In this document: piece after piece, positions 16,463 to 24,358 of the stretch | Position numbering within the stretch: the first letter of the stretch is position 1 | Layout of the letters: every line of letters starts with the position of its first letter | Assembly: GCA_013540605.1 (NCBI GenBank) | Contig: JABVCK010000006.1 | Location: 1 to 64,000 of the forward strand | From: Bacillota bacterium | GTDB lineage: Bacteria > Bacillota > Clostridia > Ch29 | Length of the DNA stretch: 64,000 nt | Reading direction: 5' to 3' | Notes under the pieces: generated by a model | The model's database searches: none | What the model was told of the DNA's origin: nothing | Seen by the model: only the letters and a program-made list of their open reading frames with translations | Made by a program: the position numbers and the translations under genes

Positions 16463-17293
16463 TTGAATCTGTTTGAAGCTTTATCTGAAGCGGCTAAAAA
16501 GAATAAAGTATCCCATGCGTATATTATTAGGGGAGAGGATAAGGATGCGCTTTCCCTTGCCCTGCATCTCGCGATGGCGGTTAATTGTCAATCCGGTATT
16601 CTGCTGCCGTGTGGGGAGTGCAGCTCCTGCAGGAAGGCAAAAAGCGCCAATCATCCTGATATATCTGTGCTTGAGTGCAGCGGGGAAAGTATAGGCATAG
16701 ATGCCATACGCAATATGCAGAAGGAGATATATATAAAGCCCTACGAAGGGAAAAAGCGGGTATATGTTATAGCGGATGGGGGAAGAATGACTGTGCAGGC
16801 ACAGAACTGCCTGCTCAAAATGCTTGAAGAACCACCGCGTTCCGGGATAATAATAATTACCGTTGAAAACCAGCACAACCTTCTCCCCACAGTGGTTTCA
16901 AGATGCCAGCTGTTGAAGCTTGATACAGGGCTCAGGGGCTTGGACCACCCCGGGTATAAGGACCTTGTGGCTTGCTTTTTAGAAGAGGATTTTATGAATG
17001 CGTCTGCCAGGATCGAGGAATTATCAAAGGGAGATAGCAACACCGTATCGGAGTTTCTGGATTACCTGCTAATGACCCTGAGGGATATTTTGCTTTCAAA
17101 GGTTGCAGGCGGTTCCAAATTGCTATATATTAAAAACAATGATGAATTTATCAGGAGAATGGCGGCAAATATGACCTACCGCAGGCTGGACAAACTAATC
17201 AATGCTGTTATAAACACACAGGAAAAGAACAAATATAACGCAAATTCGCAGCTTGCTTTGGAGGTTCTGCTGTTGCAGATACAGGAGGAATGA
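16463..17293 (+). CDS. holB: DNA polymerase III subunit delta'
   Basis: HolB is a clamp-loader subunit that helps place the sliding clamp during replication. The 276-residue protein has the AAA+ fold with HAYIIRGEDK in place of a working P-loop, as expected for delta'. It also has a zinc cluster (LPCGECSSCRKA), the Walker B/sensor region NCLLKMLEEPP and the SRC motif VVSRCQLL. The start is TTG 16463 after TAGGAGG. The stop codon overlaps the ricT start region, indicating an operon with yaaR, holB and ricT. Confidence 0.93.
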   Translation: MNLFEALSEAAKKNKVSHAYIIRGEDKDALSLALHLAMAVNCQSGILLPCGECSSCRKAKSANHPDISVLECSGESIGIDAIRNMQKEIYIKPYEGKKRVYVIADGGRMTVQAQNCLLKMLEEPPRSGIIIITVENQHNLLPTVVSRCQLLKLDTGLRGLDHPGYKDLVACFLEEDFMNASARIEELSKGDSNTVSEFLDYLLMTLRDILLSKVAGGSKLLYIKNNDEFIRRMAANMTYRRLDKLINAVINTQEKNKYNANSQLALEVLLLQIQEE

Positions 17294-17295
17294 TG

Positions 17296-18114
17296 ATGTT
17301 AACGGTAGTGGGAGTGCGGTTTAAAAGGGCTGGGAAGATATACTACTTTGACCCCGCTGACTTTCAGGTTAAGGCCGGACAAAAGGTAATCGTGGAAACG
17401 GTGAGAGGTATTGAACTGGGAGAGGTTGCGGTCGGTCCCAAAACGGTTATGGAAGAGGATGTTGTGGCTCCGCTGAAACAGGTCATCAGAATAGCAACCG
17501 AAGAGGATATAAACACTGAAAGGGAAAATAACAGAAAGGAAAAGGAAGCCTTTGATACCTGCCTCAAGGAGATTGAAAAACATCAGCTTGAAATGAAGCT
17601 GGTTGACGTTGAATACACCTTTGATAACAACAAGATAATCTTCTATTTTACTGCGGACGGCAGGGTGGATTTTAGGGACCTGGTAAAAGACCTGGCCTCA
17701 ATATTCAGGACCAGAATAGAACTGCGCCAGATAGGGGTCAGGGATGAGGCCAAGATGCTGGGGGGTCTCGGACCATGCGGCCGGTCGCTGTGCTGCTCCA
17801 CATTTTTGGGGGATTTTGAGCCGGTTTCTATAAAGATGGCCAAGGAACAGAACCTGTCCCTTAACCCCACAAAGATTTCGGGTATTTGCGGGCGTCTGAT
17901 GTGCTGTCTGAAATATGAAGAGGATGTCTATGAAGAGATCAAGAAGGAGATCCCACCGATAGGAGCGAAGGCTCAAACGCCAAACGGCGACGCGATAATT
18001 GTGGACGTAAATGTTTTGAAGCAGACCGTCAAGGTTAGGCTGATAAAGGATGAGGACGGCGAGTTCGGAGAATATCCGATAAGCAGCATAAAGGTTGTTG
18101 ACGGGCAAGAATAA
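17296..18114 (+). CDS. ricT: PSP1-domain regulator RicT (YaaT)
   Basis: RicT is part of the RicAFT (YlbF-YmcA-YaaT) complex, which in Bacillus stimulates RNase Y maturation events and the sporulation phosphorelay. The 272-residue protein has a PSP1 C-terminal domain with the cysteine-rich segment LGPCGRSLCCSTFL and GICGRLMCCLKYE, which in the Bacillus protein binds an iron-sulfur cluster. Three ATGs lie in tandem (17290, 17293, 17296). The last has the best spacing to AGGAGG at 17283. It overlaps or abuts the holB stop. Confidence 0.93.
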   Translation: MLTVVGVRFKRAGKIYYFDPADFQVKAGQKVIVETVRGIELGEVAVGPKTVMEEDVVAPLKQVIRIATEEDINTERENNRKEKEAFDTCLKEIEKHQLEMKLVDVEYTFDNNKIIFYFTADGRVDFRDLVKDLASIFRTRIELRQIGVRDEAKMLGGLGPCGRSLCCSTFLGDFEPVSIKMAKEQNLSLNPTKISGICGRLMCCLKYEEDVYEEIKKEIPPIGAKAQTPNGDAIIVDVNVLKQTVKVRLIKDEDGEFGEYPISSIKVVDGQE

Positions 18115-18139
18115 ATTTTTATGCTATGAACATTTTGCT

Positions 18140-18167
18140 TTGAAAAAGCGCCTTCAAGTGTTAAAAT
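18140..18167 (+). promoter_or_regulatory. Promoter for the ferredoxin gene
   Basis: TTGAAA, 16 bases, TAAAAT fits a sigma-A promoter. It lies 45 bases before the ferredoxin start and just after ricT, suggesting independent transcription of the small gene. Confidence 0.5.
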
Positions 18168-18172
18168 ATTAG

Positions 18173-18391
<219 letters not shown>

Positions 18392-18402
18392 TAAATTAAC
18401 GG

Positions 18403-18426
18403 AAAGACCCTGGATAAGGGTCTTTT
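18403..18426 (+). terminator. Terminator after ferredoxin
   Basis: AAAGACCC and GGGTCTTT form an 8-bp stem with a 7-base loop, with the T-run partly inside the stem (CTTTTG). Confidence 0.75.
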
Positions 18427-18484
18427 GTCATATAGGGGAAAGTGTTAAAAAAATAATTATCAATGTCAGGGGGGTTGAAATATT

Positions 18485-19189
18485 TTGGGAGACATAACCG
18501 GGATCATAGTCTTCATCGAAGGTATGGCAACGTTCTTATCTCCGTGCATTCTGCCGCTGCTGCCCATCTATATCAGCTATATTACGGGATATTCAATGGA
18601 AGAGCTTGAAGAGGGCGGTTGGGCAAGAAAGTCCTATGCCCTGTATAATGCCGTGTTTTTCGTCCTTGGGTTTAGTGTGGTTTTTATCCTTATGGGCCTA
18701 TCCGCCAGCGCGATAGGCAGGTACCTGGCCATAAACAGGGTTTTGATGAGAAGGATCAGCGGTATAATGATAATAGCAATGGGCCTGTTCATATCAGGTG
18801 TTCTGAGGATACCGTTTCTTGAAGCGGATAAACGTTTCAGGTTTAAAGGACTGGGGGGTAAAGGCATTACTTCCTTCATCATGGGCGCTGCCTTTGGTTT
18901 CGGGTGGACGCCCTGTGTGGGACCTATTCTCGGCTCGGTATTGATGTTGGCCGGCGCTTCTGCTACCATAGATAAAGGAGTTACACTGCTCGCAGTCTAT
19001 TCCCTAGGCTTGGGTGTGCCTTTTCTTCTGTCGGCGGCAGTCATTGACCGCTTTGCCAAAGGACTTGATTTAATTTCTCCCTATCTGAGCAAAATAAAGC
19101 TTGTAAGCGGCATATTATTGATAATAATGGGCATCATGGTGTTTGCCGGCTATACCGCAGATTTTCAAAATATGTTTGGAGGTTTTTAA
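18485..19189 (+). CDS. ccdA: Cytochrome c biogenesis protein CcdA
   Basis: This 234-residue membrane protein moves reducing equivalents from cytoplasmic thioredoxin across the membrane. Six helices are visible. The two redox cysteines lie in TFLSPCILPLLP and GFGWTPCVGPILG, the standard CcdA pattern. The start is TTG 18485 with AGGGGGG upstream. The stop codon overlaps the ATG of the following thioredoxin-like lipoprotein, so the pair is translationally coupled and CcdA presumably reduces that protein. Confidence 0.93.
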   Translation: MGDITGIIVFIEGMATFLSPCILPLLPIYISYITGYSMEELEEGGWARKSYALYNAVFFVLGFSVVFILMGLSASAIGRYLAINRVLMRRISGIMIIAMGLFISGVLRIPFLEADKRFRFKGLGGKGITSFIMGAAFGFGWTPCVGPILGSVLMLAGASATIDKGVTLLAVYSLGLGVPFLLSAAVIDRFAKGLDLISPYLSKIKLVSGILLIIMGIMVFAGYTADFQNMFGGF

Positions 19190-19822
19190 ATGAAAAAGAG
19201 GCATGTAATAATCGCGCTAATGCTCATGGTAACGCTAATCACAGTATCCTGTGCGTCAAAGGATAGAACACCCTCCGGGCCCGAGCCGCAGGACAGCAGT
19301 ATTGATCAGCCGGGAACGACAGGGATGCAGGGAGAGCAGAAGAAAAACGATGATAATAAAAACCAGGTTAAACAGGGTGAAAACGCCGATTACGGTGTAT
19401 ATCACGGGGATAAAGCTTACGATTTTAAACTGGAGGACCTGGAAGGCAACGTAGTGAGCCTGAGCGATTATAAAGGTAAAACCGTTATTGTAACCTTTTG
19501 GCAGACCACATGCAGCTGGTGCAGAAAAGAGCTTCCCCTGTTCAACAAGCTGTACGAGACCTACAAGGATGGAGACCTGGTGGTGCTTGCCGTGAACATC
19601 GCCGAGGACAAGGCAAAGGTAGCGCAGGTAGCAAAGGATGAGGGGTTTACCTTTCCCGTTTTGCTGGACGGGCAGGCGGAGGTTGCAAAAAAGTACCTCA
19701 TATCAGCCCTCCCCACAAGCTTTATAATAAACGGCAAGGGTATTATAAGCGCAGTCCATATAGGATACATGGAATACAGCCAGATGGAGGCCTATGTGGA
19801 AGCGGCGTTTAAAGAAATGTAG
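19190..19822 (+). CDS. TlpA/ResA-like thiol-disulfide lipoprotein
   Basis: This 210-residue extracytoplasmic redoxin has a signal peptide ending in a lipobox (TVSC). A polar, charged linker follows at about residues 25-65. The thioredoxin fold carries the active site TTCSWCRKELP and cis-proline region SALPTSFII. It starts at ATG 19190 in a TAAATG overlap with ccdA, behind GGAGG. It probably receives electrons from CcdA and reduces exported disulfides. Without cytochrome c genes nearby the client is unknown. In spore formers StoA-like members act in cortex formation, a possible alternative role. Confidence 0.88.
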   Translation: MKKRHVIIALMLMVTLITVSCASKDRTPSGPEPQDSSIDQPGTTGMQGEQKKNDDNKNQVKQGENADYGVYHGDKAYDFKLEDLEGNVVSLSDYKGKTVIVTFWQTTCSWCRKELPLFNKLYETYKDGDLVVLAVNIAEDKAKVAQVAKDEGFTFPVLLDGQAEVAKKYLISALPTSFIINGKGIISAVHIGYMEYSQMEAYVEAAFKEM

Positions 19823-19842
19823 ACCTTTGGGGTGAAGAAGGT

Positions 19843-20592
19843 ATGGAAGAATTCGTCAAAGACGGTGAAAGGGTGGATGATTTGCAGATAGGGGGTTTAA
19901 GGATAATCCAGAATCCCCGCAAGTTCTGTTTTGGCATTGACGCCGTAATGCTGGCAAATTTCGCCACCGTCAAAAAGGGGGATACGGTGCTGGATTTTGG
20001 TACCGGCACGGGCATCATCCCCCTGATACTTGCAGGCAAAACCAAAGCTTCCAGAATAATCGGGATTGAGATTCAGGAAGAGATGGCCGAAATGGCCGGC
20101 AGGAGCGTTCGCATGAACCGTCTTGAGGAGAGAATCCGGATAATACACGGAGATATAAGAAACATCGGAGAGTATGTAAAGGATAGTTCTGCGGACCTGG
20201 TTGTCTCAAATCCCCCGTATATGGACGGAGGCCACGGCCTGATAAACCCGGACGACAGCAAGGCCATTGCCCGGCACGAGATAATGTGCACCCTTGATGA
20301 CCTGATCGGTTCCGCGGCAAAGGTGTTGAAGGATGGCGGAAGGCTGGCTCTGATTCACCGCAGCAGCCGGATGGTGGATGTCCTGTCCTTAATGAGGGAG
20401 AAGGGCATCGAGCCCAAGAAGCTCAGGATGATCCATTCTGCCGTTGATAAGGATTCAAACCTGTTCCTTGTGGAGGGCAATAAGTCCGGAGGGAGATTCC
20501 TGAAAGTGCAAAACCCCCTTATCATTTATAATCAGGGTCAGATTTACACCGACGAGATCCACAGCATATATTACAATGGAGAAAGGATGTAA
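19843..20592 (+). CDS. yabB: tRNA1(Val) (adenine-37-N6)-methyltransferase-like protein
   Basis: This 249-residue SAM-dependent methyltransferase of the YabB/TrmN6 family has the SAM motif VLDFGTGTGIIPLILAGK, the acidic GIEIQEEM strand and the catalytic NPPY motif (VVSNPPYMDGG). The position before rsmI is as in Bacillus yabB-yabC. The stop codon overlaps the rsmI start. ATG 19843 has GAAGAAGG upstream. The predicted substrate is an adenine in tRNA. Confidence 0.9.
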   Translation: MEEFVKDGERVDDLQIGGLRIIQNPRKFCFGIDAVMLANFATVKKGDTVLDFGTGTGIIPLILAGKTKASRIIGIEIQEEMAEMAGRSVRMNRLEERIRIIHGDIRNIGEYVKDSSADLVVSNPPYMDGGHGLINPDDSKAIARHEIMCTLDDLIGSAAKVLKDGGRLALIHRSSRMVDVLSLMREKGIEPKKLRMIHSAVDKDSNLFLVEGNKSGGRFLKVQNPLIIYNQGQIYTDEIHSIYYNGERM

Positions 20593-21440
20593 TGCCTATG
20601 TCCGGTGAAGGGGTATTATACATATGTCCGACACCAATAGGCAACATGGAGGACATAACCCTGCGGGTTTTAAGGGTGCTGAACGAAGTTGACATAATTG
20701 CCGCCGAGGATACCAGGAGGACCCTGCAGCTATTAAACCGCTATGAGATCAAGACACCCCTGACCAGCTATTATGAGCATAACAAAAGGGAAAAAGGGGA
20801 GTACATCCTTAAAATGCTTTCCGAGGGCAAAAAGGTGGCCCTTGTGTCGGACGCGGGGACGCCGGGCATTTCCGACCCCGGAGAGGACCTGGTGAGATTG
20901 GCGGTTGAACAGGGGAAAAGGGTTGAATCCCTTCCCGGGGCTACAGCAATAATAACAGCTCTCGTGGTATCGGGCTTACCCACCGGCCGGTTCTTCTTCC
21001 AGGGCTTCCTGCCCAAGGGCGCGAAACAAAGGAGAGGGCTTCTCGAGGAGTTGAGATACCAGAAGGGTACCCTGGTCATATACGTGTCCCCCCATAATCT
21101 GAATACTGTCCTGAAGGACTGCATTCAAATACTGGGCAGCAGGAAGGCGGTGGTTGCCCGTGAGCTGACAAAGAAATATGAAGAATTCATCAGGGGCAGC
21201 CTGGAAGAGATATCGTGTATCCTAAGAGACAGGCATATAAAGGGAGAGTTTGTACTGCTCGTGGAAGGAAGCGGCGATGAGGATAAAAAAGAGCAAAATC
21301 CATGGGATGGGATGACAGTAAAGGAGCATTTATTGTGGAACATGGGAAAGGGATTATCCAAAAAAGAGGCGGTATCCCTTACGGCAAAGGAGAGAAAAAT
21401 ACCCAAACGGGAGGTATATGACCTAAGCGTAGACCTTTGA
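20592..21440 (+). CDS. rsmI: 16S rRNA (cytidine-1402-2'-O)-methyltransferase
   Basis: RsmI methylates the ribose of C1402 in the 16S decoding centre. The 282-residue protein shows the tetrapyrrole-methylase fold: LYICPTPIGNMEDITLR, EDTRRTLQLL, SDAGTPGISDPGEDLVR and GLPTGRFFFQGFLP. The C-terminal HTH-like extension ends IPKREVYDLSVDL. ATG 20592 overlaps the yabB stop, and ATG 20598 is an alternative. A bidirectional terminator separates it from abrB. Confidence 0.95.
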   Translation: MPMSGEGVLYICPTPIGNMEDITLRVLRVLNEVDIIAAEDTRRTLQLLNRYEIKTPLTSYYEHNKREKGEYILKMLSEGKKVALVSDAGTPGISDPGEDLVRLAVEQGKRVESLPGATAIITALVVSGLPTGRFFFQGFLPKGAKQRRGLLEELRYQKGTLVIYVSPHNLNTVLKDCIQILGSRKAVVARELTKKYEEFIRGSLEEISCILRDRHIKGEFVLLVEGSGDEDKKEQNPWDGMTVKEHLLWNMGKGLSKKEAVSLTAKERKIPKREVYDLSVDL

Positions 21441-21506
21441 AACGTATCCCTGGAACGGATTTCGCCCTGTGTCTCAAGACGCAATTGTTTTTAACATAGG
21501 CCCAAA

Positions 21507-21540
21507 ATAAAAATAGCCGATAAAAATCGGCTATTTTTAT
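21507..21540. terminator. Bidirectional terminator between rsmI and abrB
   Basis: A perfect 15-bp stem (ATAAAAATAGCCGAT with its complement) encloses an AAAA loop. It has A- and T-runs on both sides and serves both converging genes. Confidence 0.92.
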
Positions 21541-21548
21541 CTGTCTTA

Positions 21549-21794
21549 CTACCTGACCTTTCTGAATTCTTCCGCACAATCCGGGCAGATATTTTTGCCC
21601 TTGTAATTTACGACGTTTCTGGCATTTCCACAGAAGATACATGCCGGTTCGTATTTTTTTAGGATTATGTGTTCCCCGTCCACATAAATTTCTAAAGCAT
21701 CCTTCTCGGCAATGTTGAGTGTCCTCCGGAGTTCTATGGGAATTACAACCCTCCCGAGTTCATCAACCTTCCTCACAATACCTGTTGACTTCAT
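21549..21794 (-). CDS. abrB: Transition-state regulator AbrB with zinc-finger tail
   Basis: This 81-residue DNA-binding protein has an N-terminal swapped-hairpin AbrB domain (STGIVRKVDELGRVVIPIELRRTL) and a C-terminal zinc ribbon with CIFCG and CPDC. It represses post-exponential genes in relatives. ATG 21794 is chosen over ATG 21812 because AAAGGGG precedes it and homologues start MKSTGIVRKVD. The upstream region has a good sigma-A promoter and a Spo0A-type box, fitting Spo0A repression. Location after rsmI is conserved with Bacillus. Confidence 0.95.
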   Translation of the reverse strand: MKSTGIVRKVDELGRVVIPIELRRTLNIAEKDALEIYVDGEHIILKKYEPACIFCGNARNVVNYKGKNICPDCAEEFRKVR

Positions 21795-21826
21795 TAGTTT
21801 CGCCCCTTTCATAAATCCATCGATAA

Positions 21827-21834
21827 TTCGACAA
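21827..21834 (-). promoter_or_regulatory. Spo0A box in the abrB leader
   Basis: The minus strand reads TTGTCGAA, a perfect match to the 0A-box consensus. It lies about 14 bases downstream of the abrB -10 element, where bound Spo0A~P would block transcription as in Bacillus abrB. Confidence 0.6.
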
Positions 21835-21847
21835 CATTCTTAATTAA

Positions 21848-21876
21848 AGCATACCAAAAATACCAATTAAAGTCAA
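21848..21876 (-). promoter_or_regulatory. abrB promoter
   Basis: On the minus strand TTGACT, 17 bases, TATGCT with a TGG extension gives a strong sigma-A promoter. Transcription would start about 45 bases before the abrB ATG. Confidence 0.7.
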
Positions 21877-21954
21877 TAAGTAAATATGTAAGTTTTTTGA
21901 AACAAACAAGGTCCCTCGTTTGCAACACAGAGTATAGGGTATATATCAATTATG

Positions 21955-21983
21955 TTGGCAGCGGCGAAGGCGCGTTGTATAAT
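21955..21983 (+). promoter_or_regulatory. Promoter for the ThiF/MoeB-like gene
   Basis: TTGGCA, 17 bases, TATAAT is a near-consensus sigma-A promoter, 46 bases upstream of the coding start and divergent from abrB. Confidence 0.75.
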
Positions 21984-22029
21984 TTAGACAAAGCATAATT
22001 GGTAAAAATGTTCAGGAGGTAGATCCGGG

Positions 22030-22770
22030 ATGGAAAGGTACTCAAGGCAGATGCTGGTGAAATATATCGGAGAGGAAGGGCAAAGAAAGCTGGGAGAAGC
22101 CAGGGTTTTAATGGTAGGCTGCGGAGGTTTGGGCACAAACATCTCCAATATACTGGTCAGGGCAGGTATAGGGTTCATTAGGATAATAGATAAGGATCTG
22201 GTGGAACTGAGCAACCTGCAGCGGCAGGGCCTTTTTGACGAGAGGGACGCCGAAGGGCGTATTCCAAAAGCGGAGGCCGCGAGGAGGCGCCTTATTGAAG
22301 TGAATTCCGAGGTCCGGGTGGAGGCGGTTGTCGAAGAGCTGGACAGCGGAAACATTGGCAGGTATATTAAGGATATAGATATTATAATGGACGGGACCGA
22401 CAATTTTGCCACAAGGTTTTTGATTAACCAAACGGCTGTGGAAAACAATATTCCATGGATTCACGGGGGAGTGTCATCCACAAACGGCGTTGTCATGAAT
22501 ATTATTCCCGGGGAAAGCGCGTGCCTTAAGTGCCTGTACCCGCATTTCCCCCAAAAGGAAGATACCTCCCGCAGTGAGCCCATTGGAGTGATGGGTACGC
22601 TGACCTCCATTATAGGATCGCTGCAGGCCAACGAAGCCATCAAATACCTCACGGGCAACAGGAAATATATGATTAAAGGCATGCTTTACATAGACCTATG
22701 GGATAACACATATGAACGTATTGAGGTTAAGAGAAGAGATGACTGCGGGTGCTGCTCGGCAAACCGGTAG
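22030..22770 (+). CDS. HesA/MoeB/ThiF family E1-like adenylyltransferase
   Basis: This 246-residue enzyme is expected to adenylate the C-terminal glycine of a ubiquitin-like sulfur carrier. It has the nucleotide loop VLMVGCGGLGTNISNIL, the acidic DKDLVELSNLQRQ motif, DGTDNFATRFLINQ, and the zinc pairs CLKC and CGCC. No ThiS- or MoaD-like gene is adjacent, so thiamine, molybdopterin or another sulfur pathway cannot be chosen. ATG 22030 has AGGAGG upstream and a strong promoter. The stop lies 22 bases before the ldcA start. Confidence 0.9.
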   Translation: MERYSRQMLVKYIGEEGQRKLGEARVLMVGCGGLGTNISNILVRAGIGFIRIIDKDLVELSNLQRQGLFDERDAEGRIPKAEAARRRLIEVNSEVRVEAVVEELDSGNIGRYIKDIDIIMDGTDNFATRFLINQTAVENNIPWIHGGVSSTNGVVMNIIPGESACLKCLYPHFPQKEDTSRSEPIGVMGTLTSIIGSLQANEAIKYLTGNRKYMIKGMLYIDLWDNTYERIEVKRRDDCGCCSANR

Positions 22771-22792
22771 TCTGTTCAGCGGAGGCGGTCAA

Positions 22793-23713
22793 GTGATTAA
22801 GGCAAAGGCTATATGCAGAGGGGATACCGTAGGCCTGGTCAGCCCTTCAGGCCCGGTCAGGGAAGAAACGCTGCTGCAGGGGATAGCTAACCTGGAAAGA
22901 ATGGGGCTGAGGGTAAAAATGGGCAGGCATGTGCTGGACAGGGAGCATTACCTTGCCGGAGAGGATGCTGCCCGGGCCGGGGACATGAATGACATGTTTA
23001 GGGATGACTCTATTGCCGGCATCTTCTGTGTGAGGGGTGGCTACGGCGTAACAAGAATTCTGGATATGCTCGACTATGAGGGCATCAGACAAAATCCAAA
23101 GGCAGTGCTGGGCTACAGCGACATCACCGCTCTGCATCTCGCCCTGTGGAAAAAAGCGGAGCTTGTTACCTTTCACGGCCCAATGGTGGCAGAGATGGGG
23201 GATAATTTCCCCAGGTATAACCAGGATTACATGGAAAGGGCGCTTTTTTCAGCCCGGTGCATGGGGTTGGTCGATAATCCTCCCGGAGAAGGCCCGGTGA
23301 AGGTTTTATGTCCCGGCGAAGCCGAAGGCCGGATAGTGGGAGGCAACCTATCGCTGCTGTGCTCCACGATAGGAACGCCCTATGAGATAGACACTACGGG
23401 AAGCGTATTCTTCCTTGAGGAGGTGGGGGAACCGCCCTATAAGATAGACAGGATGCTGAACCACCTGCGCATGGCAGGCAAGTTCAGGGATGCCGGTGCG
23501 ATAGTCTTCGGCCAGTGGACGGGGTGCGAGGATGCAAAATACCCCGGGCATACGGCAGAAAACCTATTGGAGGATATTGCCCGGGAAGAGAACAAACCCT
23601 GCCTCTCAAATCTGATGATAGGCCACGGCAGGTACAATATAACAATTCCGCTTGGATGCAGGGCAGTGATAGAGAACGGCAAGCTGTACCTTACAGAAAG
23701 CGGCGTTGAGTAA
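22793..23713 (+). CDS. ldcA: Muramoyltetrapeptide (LD-) carboxypeptidase, S66 family
   Basis: This enzyme removes the terminal D-Ala from murein tetrapeptides during cell-wall recycling. It has 306 residues with the S66 serine in VLGYSDITALH, FHGPMVAEMG, the glutamate in FLEEVGEPPYKIDR and the late catalytic histidine in MIGHGRYN. The GTG start at 22793 follows GGAGG by 7 bases and gives normal family length. A longer in-frame reading would overlap the upstream gene. No signal peptide is seen, so it is cytoplasmic. Confidence 0.92.
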   Translation: MIKAKAICRGDTVGLVSPSGPVREETLLQGIANLERMGLRVKMGRHVLDREHYLAGEDAARAGDMNDMFRDDSIAGIFCVRGGYGVTRILDMLDYEGIRQNPKAVLGYSDITALHLALWKKAELVTFHGPMVAEMGDNFPRYNQDYMERALFSARCMGLVDNPPGEGPVKVLCPGEAEGRIVGGNLSLLCSTIGTPYEIDTTGSVFFLEEVGEPPYKIDRMLNHLRMAGKFRDAGAIVFGQWTGCEDAKYPGHTAENLLEDIAREENKPCLSNLMIGHGRYNITIPLGCRAVIENGKLYLTESGVE

Positions 23714-23800
23714 GCCAGGAGCAACTATAAAACCAGGGTATAAAACCAGGGGACGGTTCTTGCGGTTGCGGTTGGCGGATTGAAAAAGGAGGTCTGAGCT

Positions 23801-24271
23801 TTGATAAAGATCGATATTCCCGGTACGGGAGAGGTGGAAATACACAATATAATATTTGACTATAATGGTACCCTTGCGCTGGGAGGAAAACCGGTGGCCG
23901 GGGTCATAGAGGGACTGAAGGTTCTTTCAAGGCTGGCGCGATTATACATTGTTACGGCCGATACCTACGGTACGGTGCGGGATTATTTCCGGGATGTACC
24001 GGTCAATGTTGTGGTTGTTGACCAGCCCTGCGGGACAGAATTCAAAAAAGAGTTCTTAAAGAAGTTGGGACCGGAGATAACGGCAGTGGTTGGAAACGGC
24101 AGGAACGATTTGGATATGGTCAAAGAGAGCTGCCTTTCCATTGGAGTTATAGGCGAAGAGGGGTGTTTTGGAAAGACCGCCGCTAGCTGTGATATAATTG
24201 TGACCTCACCCCTGCATGCACTGCATGTATTCCTAAATACAAACCGGATAAAGGCAACCCTGAGGTACTGA
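23801..24271 (+). CDS. HAD-superfamily hydrolase (soluble P-type ATPase-like)
   Basis: This compact 156-residue HAD protein lacks a cap domain. Motif I is FDYNGTLA, with the aspartate nucleophile but Asn in place of the second Asp. Motif II is VTADTYGT and motif IV is VVGNGRNDLDM. This matches the 'soluble P-type ATPase' group of HAD phosphatases. The TTG start at 23801 follows AAAAGGAGG. The substrate is unknown. It is the last gene before the AbiE island, and the change in Motif I may alter its phosphatase activity. Confidence 0.85.
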   Translation: MIKIDIPGTGEVEIHNIIFDYNGTLALGGKPVAGVIEGLKVLSRLARLYIVTADTYGTVRDYFRDVPVNVVVVDQPCGTEFKKEFLKKLGPEITAVVGNGRNDLDMVKESCLSIGVIGEEGCFGKTAASCDIIVTSPLHALHVFLNTNRIKATLRY

Positions 24272-24295
24272 TAATACCTAGCGTTTGCCTTTATA

Positions 24296-24350
24296 GGGAT
24301 GTCCTCTGACCTTAAAAAAGGGAGGTGGTTTTACCCTCCCGTATGGATGG
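24296..24350 (+). repeat. Orphan right end of a GTGTCCCC-type leader element
   Basis: The sequence GATGTCCTCTGACCTTAAAA followed by AAGGGAGG is the 3' end of the hairpin family and carries a Shine-Dalgarno, as before fhs, dctP, arcB and metG. No gene follows on this strand, because the AbiEii gene converges. GGGAGG and CCCTCCC around it can form a hairpin. It looks like a junction left when the AbiE island entered. Confidence 0.55.
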
Positions 24351-24358
24351 GGATACAA

